A DNA stretch of 64,000 nt, taken from the NCBI GenBank assembly GCA_023548195.1, contig JAJHZJ010000076.1, positions 930,248 through 994,247 on the forward strand, read 5' to 3'. This document shows, piece by piece, positions 32,131 through 43,030 of the stretch (its first letter is position 1; the number at the start of each line of letters is the position of its first letter). Position numbers and translations under genes: made by a program. The notes under the pieces are model-generated. The model did not search any database and had not been told where the DNA came from. It was given only the letters and a program-made list of their open reading frames with translations. The DNA comes from Bettongia penicillata ogilbyi (Eukaryota > Chordata > Mammalia > Diprotodontia > Potoroidae).

Positions 32131-33275
32131 GAACCAAAAGGAAAGGGAAGAGAAAGTAACAGAGCAGAGACATTGTGGTCAATTCCAAAAATCAAAATTT
32201 CAGGTGGCAGGAGAATGAGCCCATTCTCAAAGTGGAGATACCCTGCCCTTATCTCCTTCTGCTGAAGGAATCCACCACTGGAAGAAGGGTATTGATATGG
32301 GACAGGGATATTCCAGAGTGCAAAGGCAGATTAACCATATGGAAAAGTCCAGAAGTGTCAGAAGCATGTCAAGGAGGAGAAAAGTAGGAAAAAAATGCTT
32401 TCTAACAGAGCATAGACCACCATTAATCAGTCAGTCAATAAACATTTATTAAGCACATTGTATGTGCCAGGTACTATACTAGCATTGGGGATATAAAAAT
32501 ACAAAAAAAGATTGTCCCTTCCCTCAAGGAGTTCACAATCTAGTAGAGGAGATAATGCATAAACAAATATATGTGAACAACATATATGAATGTACATACA
32601 CATATACATACACACATACTAAGAGAAAGAACACAATAGAATTAAGAGAGTTTGGGAAAGGATTTTTAGAAAATGAGATTTTAGTTGGATTTTAAAGGAA
32701 GTCACAGTAGTCACATGGCAGACAGAGCATTCCAGGCATGAAGAACAGACAGAAAAAAAACATGCCTGAAGCCAAGAGATGGAACATCTTTCTGGAGGAA
32801 CATCAAGGAGGAGAAAGTCAATGTATCTGAGAGCACGTAATGGGGAGTAAGGTGCAAGAAGGCAAGGTGAGAGGGGTGAGGTTATGTACAAGAAACAGAG
32901 GATCGTATATCTGATCCCAGAGGTGATAGGAAGCCAATGGAGTTTAGTAAATAGGGGAGTGAAATGATGAGATCTGAGATTAGAATTTAGGAAAGTCATT
33001 TTAATGCCTTAATTCAGATGTACTGGAGTGAAGAGTCTCTTGAGGCAGTCAGACTTACCAGAAAGTTATTGCAAAAATTCATGCATGAAGAGCTTGCACC
33101 GGGATAGTGCCAGTATAAGAAGAGGGAAGTGGGTATATATGGGAAATTGCGAAGTTGAAAGTGGTAGACATCCAATTGGATATGGAGGGTCAGAGTTAGT
33201 GAGGATGCAAGGATGACACTTAGATTGTGAGCTTGAGGGACTAGGAGAATGATGATACCCTCAGTAGTAATAAAG

Positions 33276-33365
33276 AAAGTGAGTTCAAATCTGGCCCCAG
33301 ACACTTATTAACCGTGTGGTCCTGGGCAAGTCACTTAACCTTGATTTCCTCAAAAAACAAAGTAG
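33276..33365 (+). repeat. SINE core fragment nested in L2
   Basis: 'gagttcaaatctggccccag', 'acacttattaaccgtgtgg', 'cctgggcaagtcacttaacc'. L2 sequence stops just before it and resumes after it at 'gggcatgttgaatttaagat'. Confidence 0.8.
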
Positions 33366-33567
33366 AATGATAGAATTAAAGGAAAGGATATTGGGCATGT
33401 TGAATTTAAGATGTCTACTGGACATCCAGGTCAAGATATCTGAGAGTCAGTTGGAGATGTCAGACTGAACGGCAGAAGAAGGATTGGAGATAGAGAGATA
33501 GATTTCAGAATCATTACTATACAGATTATAATTAAATGTATGAGAGCTAATGAGATCACCAAGTGAA

Positions 33568-33569
<2 letters not shown>

Positions 33570-33619
<50 letters not shown>

Positions 33620-33694
33620 TCTCTATCTATATACATATATATATATACATATATATGTATATGTGTGTGTGTCTACATATATATATATATATAT

Positions 33695-33736
<42 letters not shown>

Positions 33737-33750
33737 GGAGAGAGAGAGAA
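33570..33750. repeat. Compound microsatellite (TA)n-(TATC/TATG)n-(GA)n nested in L2
   Basis: TA tract 33572-33616, mixed TCTA/CATA/TATG/TGTG to 33677, TA again to 33694, then GA-rich 33698-33749. L2 sequence flanks it on both sides. The many tyrosine/isoleucine-rich frames here are artefacts. Confidence 0.95.
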
Positions 33751-33895
33751 GAAGGGCCAGTTCAGAATCAAGTGGCACATCTCCAGGTATGGGGTGATCT
33801 AGAGGTGTCTCTAGCAAAAGAAAGAGAGATGGAGCAGTGAGACAAGTAGGAGGAGATGTAGGCAAAAACTGGTGAAAATACGATTGTGAAAGCAA

Positions 33896-34682
33896 TGACA
33901 AATTGTGATGTAGACCCTTTATACGTTTTTATTATTGAGGTTTAATCGGTAATCTCAAGCATGTCTTCCAACAGAGGACATTGTCTGCCATGTCATTTGT
34001 AAGTGGAAATCATCCCTGACATTCAAATGGTTGATGAAATAGAACCTCATCATTATCATCCCCTTTAATGAACTGATCCTAGAATTTAACAATAAGTAAA
34101 AATTGACACAATGGACATGATATTTACCTTTATTATCTATCTCACACTGGCAATCACAACACTCAGCTTACTGTTGGAGGACTGCCAAATCTTTAAACAT
34201 AAATGGGGAAATTTCAAGCAGGATTTCCCCCTACAACATCCTCAATATCTTGCCATACTTGCTCATATTTAAAGACCTGCAGTGAGAAAGGGGGATCACT
34301 AGCTACCAAGGATTTTCCACTTCTGGACAACATGGTTATTTTTTTTATAACTTACTTTCAATGTAACAGCCATCCATTTTAGTATATTTTGCCCTGTGAA
34401 ACTACAAAGAATAAATGCTAACTTTCATGTCTGACGTTTTCTTCATCTTCATATTCTACCTAAATTTGGTGAACATTAATATAACAATACTCCAGATAAG
34501 ACATGATAGAGTAAAAGGTAGGGAGAAATGTTATTAATTCATCAGGGTTAGAGGTGGGGGAATCTTTATCCTGGGCTTTAGGCTTAACAGGAGTCAATAG
34601 TGTCAATGACAGCTAAAACTCCACATTTGATCCTTTGCTGCCTTAGGAGAGGACTGATTACTTGAAGGAGGGAAATGATAAT
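33896..34682. other. Unassigned stretch
   Basis: No gene or repeat family recognised. Confidence 0.4.
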
Positions 34683-35160
34683 CACAGAAAAAAATAAAAT
34701 CTCAGAGCTGAAAGGGATGTCAAAGGTTTTCTAGCTCACCTCGAACTTATGTGGGAATTCCTCTATCCTATCCATAATGCATCTAACTTCTTCAATTTTT
34801 GACCCCCTAGTGAGGAGTCCCATGACTTCCTGAAATAGCATATTCCACTTTCCATTCATATGGTGATTAAATCTATATCTACACGACCTCCAGTTATAGT
34901 TCCAAGGTCTACTATCTGGTCCTAAGCAGGTCCAGTTTCATCAAAATAACAACTGTAAAAAATCTTGAAAACTGCTCATCAGCCTTCCAATTCTAAATTT
35001 TCTATTTTCCAGGTAAAAAGTCTATAATTATTTCAATGAATCCATGTTTGTAGGTGACTCACAGTTTTCCTGGTTGCTATCTTCTGGAAGTATTCCTGCT
35101 TCTCAGTGTCACTGCAGATGTAAACTAGGTCCTAGAGCTCCAAACTTGGTTCACCTGTAC
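34683..35160 (-). mobile_element. L3/CR1-clade LINE 3' end
   Basis: Antisense match to the CR1/L3 3' region: 'cagagctgaaagggatgtca' (tail motif 'cagagttggaagggacctca'), 'gaggagtcccatgacttcct', 'gcatattccactttccattc', 'aaatctatatctac', 'gtctactatctggtcctaag', 'cttgaaaactgctcatcag'. Highly diverged and non-coding. Confidence 0.6.
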
Positions 35161-35816
35161 TGAATCCAATATCAATAGATAATCTAAAAATATATTTAGC
35201 TCAAATCATACTTTTCAATAGAACAAGTACATATATATATGTATATATATATATATATATATATACATATATATTATCAAGCTAATAGACGTGTTCTCAT
35301 CACAATCACTTCAATACTGGCCCATCTAATAGATTTAAAATCTAAAATGAAACAAAAACGTAACATTATATTAAGTATGAAAAAGACCCTAAGGGAATGA
35401 CAATTTGTTCAGTATATATAAATAGCATGCTTTAACATCTATAGACTAAATCAGAACAAGCAATTGAAGTCAGAAATTCAGTCCATGAGCAAACTTTTAC
35501 TTATTCATTTTATGAGCTTTTGACCATCTAGTATAAGCAGAAGCAAGAGTATTGCAATCCCCAAATAAAATATCAAAATTATTGCTTGACCCAATGAATT
35601 CACAGATTGTTTTAAATATTTTTCTCAAATTTCAATCTCACACAATTCTAATAAGGATGTAATCTAATAAGCACGTATCTTAATCTCTAGTCAAGTTCAA
35701 CGTGGAGTGTTTCATTTGGGTTTGGATACCTTTGTTTACTGACAAGCTGAAACATGGCTAGAAGACAGGTAACCAGAAAGATGTGGGCAGTCAAAAATAT
35801 GTGAAGGGAGAATATA

Positions 35817-35848
<32 letters not shown>

Positions 35849-36142
35849 CGTGTGTGTGTGTAAATATACATCTATAACACATTTGTATATATGTATATGC
35901 ATATATATATGATCTCAAAATATGGCAAGAGAATTAAATATGTCATATTTTGCTAAAGACAGAAAATTATATGCAAAAGATAGAACACATATATGTGTGT
36001 GTGGAAATGGAAATGGACATGAATAGATATATTTTTACTTATTCTGAGGAAGAGTTTTTAAATAATTGCTCTGTCCAGACATAAATGAAATGCAATATTG
36101 CAAAATGTATTGAAGTTCTGTGAATTGAGGTCAGAAGAACCA
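35161..36142. other. Unassigned AT-rich stretch with two TA microsatellites
   Basis: TA/TATG tracts at about 35230-35275 and 35811-35910. Frames at 35687-35918 run over the second tract. No family recognised elsewhere. Confidence 0.45.
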
Positions 36143-36350
36143 AAGTAGCATGGCATAGTTGATCAAAAATTGGACTTGGCATCAGAAAAACTTGAATTAA
36201 AATTCCAAATGAGATGTTGTAGGTAATGTAACATTGTACATATCACTTTACTTCTTTGAATTTTAGTTTCCTCATATGTGAAATGAGAGTTTTCTATTAA
36301 ATGGCCTCTCCAAGTCCCGTCCAGCTCTAAGTATATTATCCTCTCCCCAG
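36143..36350 (+). repeat. MIR/THER-like SINE
   Basis: 'tagcatggcatagttgatca', 'ggacttggcatcagaaaaac', 'tgaattttagtttcctcatatg', 'tgaaatgagag', and the 3' motif 'atggcctctccaagtcccgtccagctctaa' in part. Confidence 0.75.
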
Positions 36351-37078
36351 CAAGCAGAGGTTGGATGATCAAGAGTGATTCATGCTTCAGATACAAGATA
36401 GTCATGGTAATCATTAATATTTTTCTACTGGTTATGATTGCACATTATGAACAATAACCATCAGCTTATATGGCTGATTGAAGTTGTGTGACCTTGCATT
36501 CTCCAGATTCTAGCACCACTTCATTCCAAATGGAAATGCTTATAGAACAGTAAGCAGGAAAAAAACCCCAACAAAATTGTGATTTGTCACTCTGGAGAGT
36601 GATTTGGGAATACCAATCAAATAGACTGGAGAACTTTTGATGGAGCTAGTGAATGCCAAATAGCTTAAATAGACACTTCAAACTTGGAACAGTTATCATT
36701 TGGATTTGCCCTAAAAACTGTATGAAAAAATATGGTTTTGCAAGTCATTTCATTTTTGATATAATGAACCAAATGGTTTGCAGACAAAAATTGGATAACT
36801 TCCAGTTCAACAGCCACTATTCAAATTGATAGTGACAGCTCATTCTAGAGAAAAAAAAATGTTTCTTTTTTTTTCAGTGATTGATATGAACTCAAAAGGC
36901 TGTGAAGAACAAGAGTGATCCCATTGTTCAGAATCTGTTGACAGTTTGGCACATCTTTAATGCTGATTAGAAATAAACCAGGGCATTGCAGTTTGCATCC
37001 ACATTAAGCTTCTATTACATATTAAGTGATTTGAGTCACTGGAACATTCCATCTACCATGATGTGCTTCAAAATGTAT

Positions 37079-37080
<2 letters not shown>
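36351..37080. other. Unassigned stretch
   Basis: No gene or repeat family recognised. Confidence 0.4.
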
Positions 37081-37081
<1 letters not shown>

Positions 37082-37165
<84 letters not shown>

Positions 37166-37173
37166 GCTCTCTT

Positions 37174-37205
<32 letters not shown>

Positions 37206-37236
37206 GCTCTCTCTTTCTCTCTCTCTCTCTCTCTCG

Positions 37237-37292
<56 letters not shown>

Positions 37293-37400
37293 TCTTTCTC
37301 TGTCTGTCTCTTTGTCTCTTTCTCTCTTGTTTTTTTTGTCTCTCTCTCTGCCTCTCCTTGTCTGTCTGTCTGTCTGTCTCTGTCTCTCTCTCCTCTTGTA
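37082..37400. repeat. Long (CT)n microsatellite with periodic variants
   Basis: About 320 bases of CT repeats. The first ~62 bases are pure; then CTTT and CGCT variants recur at a spacing of tens of bases; the last ~100 bases shift to CTGT/CTCTGC. The serine/leucine-rich frame on plus and the arginine/glutamate-rich frames on minus are artefacts. Confidence 0.97.
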
Positions 37401-38429
37401 TGCAAGCAAACTTTAAAATAGCCATAAGGTTTAGGCAGAGAGACATCAAAAACTATTCATTAAAACAGAAATACCATGTGGAAAAGTGGAATTTCCAAGT
37501 TGAACTGTTTCACAGTGTAGAAAGTGAAAGAAAATATGGAACTCTTATCTATAAAACAGTGGTGTGACATCAGAAACTTGACATTGATTTAATAAGGTCA
37601 TAACTCTTTCCAGTGACAGAAAAGGCTAACTGTAGATTAATGACAATACTCTTCAATTACCAATTTCACTTTCAATGATTTGGCAGGTAACATTTTAATT
37701 CTTTAATAGCATTGCCACAAAGAATAATTAATGTCTTTTCCATAAGGACTTTATTCAAAGAAGAATATTTATATAGGAATTTCATGGACTTCTTCATTTT
37801 GATGGTTTTCCGAAGATTCAGAAATTTGGTGGTGAAAGATAACTAAGATGGGTACAATTGGCAATATATCTCAAAAGTAGCTAGTTCTCTAAGATCTTTA
37901 TGAAGGGATTCTTAGATTGAATCAGTTGTTTCGTTGATGCCTTTTCTTAGAAGTACCATTAACTTAAGTTAATTTGTTATTCATATATTTTATTTTGAAA
38001 ACTATAATTTTCTTCCTAGTGATTTGTAATTTATAAAACACAAATACTCTTAAATTCAAGGTTAATCGTAAGAACAGACAAAACTATGTAGCTGACTATT
38101 TAAATATTTTTCACACTGGTCTGTTACAGCAATAATCTACCTTTCTACACTCCTAAATGACCTGAACATCCTATTCTTTTTAACTGAAACATCTTTAAAA
38201 AGCCATTCCTAAGTGTAACACTTTACCTAGGAATGGAGGAAAAGCAAGTCTTGGATAGGTTATGTAAGGAAAAAGAAGACTAAATCTGCCCTCAATAACT
38301 GGATTGGCTAGCCATATTAGCTAGTTTTTTCATTTGTAAAGAAGAGAACTGAATTCTTTTGAGATGGGACAAAGGGCAGAGTAATGAATCTAATAGTCTT
38401 TATGTGAGGAAAGAGTTCAGACATCATCT
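37401..38429. other. Unassigned stretch
   Basis: No gene or repeat family recognised. Confidence 0.4.
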
Positions 38430-38525
38430 CAAGTATTGAATTAATTTTAAAGATGAGGAAACTGAGGCTCAAAGAGTTGATGCAATTAATGTCACACAGC
38501 TAGGAAGTAGATCTAACAAGACTGT
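38430..38525 (-). repeat. MIR/CORE-SINE fragment
   Basis: Antisense core 'tttaaagatgaggaaactga', 'ggctcaaagagttgatgc', 'tgtcacacagctaggaagta'. A short CTCTGT run follows at 38597-38630. Confidence 0.7.
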
Positions 38526-38960
38526 AGAACAGATTTTGGCAAGATAGAGTAGTAATGAAGTAGTGAGGGACTTCAATTGTGTAGATATTACCTCTGTCTC
38601 TCTCTGTCTCTGTCTCTCTGTCTCTTTCTTTCCTGATAACAAAATGTCTAATCAATTAATTATTTGTCTTGAAAATTTCATCTTTCATATGATTGAGGAA
38701 CTAATTTTTCTTAAAGAAATTCCAAATTAGATGATCAACAGCAGGGGAGAACCAGTAGCTGATATTGATGTCATGGAAATTTGGGGAAAAGGACAGGGAA
38801 TAATCATTCCATCTTAGAATTTGTGACAGCAAAGAGAAGAAAGCAGTGAAGAGTATAACACGCACTCCACATTTTAGAGAGAGGAACTATATAAAGAAAG
38901 GATTGTAGGATGCCTTAAACTAAAATTCCACAAAAGTCAGCACAGGAGGAATGGGAAAGT

Positions 38961-38978
38961 CTCATGAATGAAATTCTT
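38961..38978. repeat. Target-site duplication, left, HAL1 copy B
   Basis: 'ctcatgaatgaaattctt', identical to 41962-41979; the outer CT may belong to the element. Confidence 0.92.
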
Positions 38979-40006
38979 TTTTTTTTTTTATTTATTTAGC
39001 TTTTTACATTCATTTTCACAAATTTTTGGGTTCCAAATTTTCTCCCCTTTTCTCCCCTCCCCCCACCCCAATACCCCAAGCAATCTAATTTTCCCTATCT
39101 TCAATCTGTCCTCTCTTCTGTCCTCCCTCCCTTCCCTTGTCTCTATCTTCTCTTTTCTCCTGTAGGGCCAGATGACTTTCTATTCCTCATTAACTGTATG
39201 TCTTCTTTCCTAGTTGCAACAAGAATACTAAACCATTGTTCCTAAAACTTTGAGTTCCAAATTCTCCCCATCCCTCCCTCCCCACCCATTCCCTTTGGTA
39301 CGGCAGGCAATTCATTATAGGCCATATCTGTGTAGCTTTGCAAATGACCTTCCTGATAGTCGTGTTGTGTAAGACTAACTGAATTGCCATCCCTCCTGAC
39401 CTGCCCCTCATTGTTTCTCTTCTGTCCTTTAATCCTGTCCCTCCCCAAGTGTTGACTTTCAATTACTCCCTCCTCCCTTTGCCCTCCCTTCCATCATCCC
39501 CCCCCCAATATCTCCTTCTCCCCCGCTTTCTTATACTGTAATATAGGTTTTCATACCAAAATGAGTGTGCATTTCACTCCTTCGTTTAGTCAAATGTGAT
39601 GAGGGTAAACTTTTGTTTGTTTGTTTGTTTGTTTTTTCCTCAGCTGTCTTCTTTTTCCCTCCACTATAAACATCTCCTACTTGCCTCTTAAATGACATAT
39701 AGTTACCCCCTTCCATTTCCCCCTCTTTCCTCTCACTACATTTCTCTCTCACCATTTACCTTAATTTCTTTTAAGGTATGGTCCCATCCTATTCAGTTCA
39801 ATCTGTGCTCTCTATCTCTGCATGTGAATGCATGTGTGTATGTGTGTGCATGCGTGTACATGTGTATGTGTGGTCTCACCAACCACCCAGATACTGAAAA
39901 GTTTTAAGAGTTACAAATATTGTCCTTCCCTGTATGAATGCAAACAGTTCATTTCTGGTAAGTCCCTTAATACTTCTCCTTGCTGTTTACTTTTGTATGC
40001 TTCCTC

Positions 40007-41122
40007 TCATTCTTGTGTTTGAAAGACAAATTTTCTTTTCAGCTCTGGTCTTTTCATTAAGAATGATTGAAAGTCCTCTGTTTCATTGAAAGACCATATT
40101 TTCCCTTGAAGTATTATACTCAGTTTAGCTGGGTAGGTGATTCTTGGTTTGAGTCCTAGTTCCTTTGCCTTCTGGAATATCCTATTCCACGCCCTTCGAT
40201 CCCTTAATGTAGAAGCTACTAGATCTTGGGTTATCCTGATTGTATTTCCACAGTACTGGAATTGTTTCTTTCTAGCTGCTTGCAAGATTTTTTCCTTGAA
40301 CTGGGAGTTCTGGAATTTGGCCACAATGTTCCTAGGAGTTTCTCTTTTTGGATCTCTTTCAGGTGGTGATCGATGGATTCTTTCAATACTTATTTTGCCC
40401 TCTGGTCCTAGAATGTCAGGGCAGTTTTCCTTGATAATTTCATGCAAGACGATGTCTAGGCTGTTTTTTTGATCATGGCTTTCAGGTAGTCCCATAATTT
40501 TTAAATTGTCTCTCCTTGATCTATTTTCCAGGTCAGTTGTTTTTCCCATGAGATATTTCACATTCTCTTCCATTTTAATCGTTCTTTTGGTTTTGTTTGG
40601 TGATTTCTTGGTTTCTCATAAAGTCATTAGACTCCCATCTGTTTCCATTCTAATTTTGAGATAACTATTAAATTTCAGTGAGCTTTTGAGCCTCTTTTTC
40701 CATTTGGCTCATTCTGCTTTTGAATGCATTCTTCTCCTCATTGGCTTTTTGAACCTCTTTTGCCAATTGGAGTGAGCCTATTTTTCAAGGTGTTAATTTC
40801 CTCAGCATTTTTTTTGGGTCTCCTTTACCAAGATATTGACCTTTTTTTTCATACTCTTCTTGCATCTTTGTCATTTCTCTTCCCAGTCTTTCCTCCACCT
40901 GTCTAACTTGCTTTTCAAAATCCTTTTTAAGCTCTTCCAAGGCCTGAGCCCACCCAACACCCCCCTGGGGTGTCTGGGATACTGAGGCCCCACCCTCCAC
41001 ATCTTTCCCTGATGGGAAAAATACGTTCTCGTCCTCCCCAATCAGATCCGAATGTCGGGATCATTTGCATTTGTTGGAAAAAACTCTCTAAAGTCTTATT
41101 TTTCTTCCCCCTTTCTAGGCAT
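40007..41122 (-). pseudogene. HAL1 ORF1, broken by several frameshifts
   Basis: The ATG at 41122 aligns with that of copy A, but one extra base in the G run just after it (near 41108-41112) shifts the frame within the first nine codons. Further single-base changes lie between about 40575 and 40860, for example the extra base in 'tccattttaatcg' (about 40570) and longer T runs near 40808-40845. Two pieces stay open: 40785-41000 (N-terminal, start of the coiled coil) and 40007-40573 (188 residues: end of coiled coil, RRM, C-terminal domain with R-I-T-Y-P-A-K-L-S). Confidence 0.85.
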
Positions 41123-41942
41123 TTTCCCAGCCAGTTACTTGACTTCTGAGATTCCTTTCCACCTCCACCTGGATCCGCCCAGCTAGTGCTTGGCTTCTGA
41201 GATTCAAATGCGCTTTCCCGCGGCAAGCTTTAGTTCTGGCGCAGGGGTGGGGGCAGGGCCGCCTTCTAATCTTGGGACCTCAGGGGCTTTCCGCAGAGGA
41301 CTTTTCAGGAACGGAGTGGGTGGGGGTGGGGGGCCCCCCCCGCCTGCTGTGCTCAGCTCCCTTGGGGGTTTTATTCAGAGGCGTTCAGCAGTAGAGCAGG
41401 GTGGGGGCAGGGCTGTCTCCCCTGCTCGGCTCCCTCAGGTTGGAAAGACCTTCAGTGTTGAAGATCCTACCTGCTGCTGGGGGATTCCTGAGTCCCGGGC
41501 CGCTGCCCGCCCTCAGCCACCCGCCCACGGCCTCTGCCTTCGCCGCTTCCTGCCCCCGTCTCTGCCGCCGCTGCTTCCTCCCGAGGGGGTCCGAGTCACG
41601 GAGAAGCTCCGCTCCCCTCCCCTATCGCAGCCTTCTTTCTTACTGACCTGTAGCTTCTGTGGGCGGAGGGACTTTCCAGGCTGCCGGAGCTTCCCCCGGA
41701 GCTTTCCTCTCTGAAGTCTGCTCGGGTCAGCTTCTCTGGGGCAGTGGCCAGGGGTGGGGGTGGGGTCCGCTTTCCGGAGTGCGATGGACCCCGGGGCCGG
41801 CTCTCCAGGGTTCAGTGGAACGGAAATCTCTTCCCCTATGTTTATGCACCCCCTGCAGAGATTCAGAATTCATGGGGATCTCCTTTTACCTCAATTCCAT
41901 GGGTTGTGGGCTCGGAGCTCGTAAATGTGCGTCCTTCTACTC

Positions 41943-41952
41943 CGCCATCTTG
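41943..41952 (-). promoter_or_regulatory. YY1-like site at the 5' end of HAL1 copy B
   Basis: Minus-strand 'caagatggcg', same place and same bases as in copy A. Confidence 0.6.
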
Positions 41953-41961
41953 GCTCCGCCC

Positions 41962-41979
41962 CTCATGAATGAAATTCTT
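41962..41979. repeat. Target-site duplication, right, HAL1 copy B
   Basis: 'ctcatgaatgaaattctt', identical to 38961-38978. Confidence 0.92.
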
Positions 41980-42074
41980 AAGTCACAAAATAAATAATTT
42001 TTCAAAGGATAAAAAGGAGGGGTGGATCTGTCCAAAGATAATAAAGCAATTTCATGGGGAACTCAACAACAAGC

Positions 42075-42142
<68 letters not shown>

Positions 42143-42150
42143 ACACATAT
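42075..42150. repeat. (AT)n-(GT)n microsatellite
   Basis: AT 42077-42089, an uninterrupted GT tract of about 50 bases to 42140, then ACAC/ATAT. Confidence 0.95.
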
Positions 42151-42299
42151 ATATTTAAATGTATAAAATTGAGAAGCAAAACCAGGGAACAAGATAAATT
42201 CAAAAGCATGGCATATTCCTTGAAGAAGAATATCAGGACAAATAAAGCTCAAAATGAGCTGAAACTGGTGGAGTCTGCTAAAGAAAACACAATGTATTC

Positions 42300-42301
42300 T
42301 T

Positions 42302-42359
<58 letters not shown>

Positions 42360-42412
42360 GTCTGTTTGTCTGTCTGTCTGCATATCTGCCAGCCTATCTG
42401 CCTGTCTCTCTT
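42300..42412. repeat. (CTAT)n-(CTGT)n microsatellite
   Basis: About fourteen CTAT units (42302-42358), then CTGT and CTGC units to about 42412. Confidence 0.95.
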
Positions 42413-42430
42413 TTTTAAGGATTATTGTGT

Positions 42431-42838
42431 AATGGAAGCATGCTATAGTTAAATAAGTGTTGCCCTTGAAGTCAGGGAAACCTGAGTCCAAGACATGCCT
42501 TGACTCATACTATTTGTTTAACAATTAGTAAGTTACTTAATGGGAGCATCTTTGGATAGAGCACCAGACCTGAAATCAGGAAGTCTTGAGTTCAAACCCA
42601 GTCTCAGACACTTACTAGCTCTGTGACACTAGGCAAGTTACTTAACCATGTTTGACTTACTTTCCTCATCTGTAAAATAAACTAGAAAAGGAAATGACAC
42701 ACTACTATCCAACACCAAATAAGATCATGAAGAGTTGGTCATGACTGAAATAAGTAAACAGCAATGTTATTTAACCTATTAGCTCTCTAGGGAATTCTCT
42801 AAGATTGCATGTGGGAAAAATGATGCTGATCTACATGT
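42431..42838 (+). repeat. Marsupial CORE-SINE split by a younger SINE
   Basis: 5' half at 42431-42544: 'gcccttgaagtcagggaaac', 'ctgagtccaagacatgcctt', 'aattagtaagttacttaa'. 3' half at about 42765-42838: 'ttagctctctagggaattct', 'ctaagattgca', 'gatgctgatctacatg'. Together they follow a marsupial SINE whose 3' half reads 'ctctaggcaactctctaaga..gttgcagagaaggtgc'. Another copy is at 49752-49955. Confidence 0.7.
42545..42768 (+). repeat. MAR1-like SINE with RTE-type tail nested in an older SINE
   Basis: Complete: 'gatagagcaccagacctgaa', 'gagttcaaacccagtctcag', 'acttactagctctgtgacac', 'ctgtaaaataaactagaaaa', tail 'catgaagagttggtcatgac'. 'gttacttaa' before it and 'gttatttaa' after it form a probable target duplication with one mismatch. 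Confidence 0.85.
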
Positions 42839-42839
42839 C

Positions 42840-43030
42840 ATAGTGAATATAGATCCTTGACCAAGAGCCAGGAAAACTCATATTCAAATTCTGCCTCAGA
42901 GACTTACTAGCTTTATGACTTTGCGCAAGTCACTTATTCTCTTTGATTTCCTAGTTTCCCCTTCCACAACATGAAATAATTAGATTTGACTCCCTCTTAG
43001 CTATCCTTCCAACTCTAAATCTTTGACCCT
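42840..43030 (+). repeat. MIR/THER-like SINE
   Basis: 'gaccaagagccaggaaaact', 'ctgcctcagagacttactag', 'tttgcgcaagtcacttattc', 'cccttccacaac', then 'tccttccaactctaaatc'. Confidence 0.8.

Larger units (their letters stand above)
32425..33895 (-). mobile_element. L2 LINE, ~1.2 kb of original sequence
   Basis: Antisense L2 from its 3' tail (32425, 'aatcagtcagtcaataaaca') through the ORF C-terminus and reverse-transcriptase end to at least 33890. The minus-strand frame 32619-32999 reads F-T-K-L-H-W-L-P-I-T-S-G-I-R-Y, the conserved segment downstream of the L2 polymerase, and 33014-33304 reads N-L-S-V-I-L-A-S-S-L-T-L-T-L-H-I-Q, equivalent to the N-L-G-V-I-x-D-S-S-L-T segment. Further left-to-right blocks at 33395-33560 and 33749-33870 follow the same consensus. 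A SINE (33276-33365) and a large microsatellite (33570-33750) split it. Frameshifted, inactive. Confidence 0.85.
38979..41961 (-). mobile_element. HAL1 copy B, near-complete ORF1-only L1 derivative
   Basis: A ~2.98-kb minus-strand insertion with a perfect 18-bp target duplication. Same architecture as copy A: GC-rich 5' UTR (about 41123-41961), ORF1 region (40007-41122), 3' region without ORF2, A-rich tail (T-rich at 38979-38997). It is collinear with copy A over its whole length and very similar. The 5' UTR is somewhat longer, with extra G/C-rich sequence around 41215-41380. The perfect duplication suggests an insertion age like that of copy A, although its ORF1 is more damaged. Confidence 0.9.

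Noticed and set aside
36584..36625. 'tggagagtgatttggga' resembling the L1 ORF2 'tggagagtgatttggaac' block
   Set aside because: The flanking sequence does not continue as L1 on either side; probably coincidence or a few worn bases.
37022..37567. Long open frames over the CT tract on both strands (up to 193 residues)
   Set aside because: They are translations of a dinucleotide repeat (S/L-rich or R/E-rich) without any domain; not genes.
41190..41714. 174-residue open frame on the plus strand
   Set aside because: It is antisense to the GC-rich HAL1 copy B 5' UTR; high GC lowers stop frequency. Composition is P/S/G-rich and meaningless.
42300..42412. Regular short repeats considered as a CRISPR array
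   Set aside because: A pure tetranucleotide microsatellite with no spacers in a mammalian-type genome.
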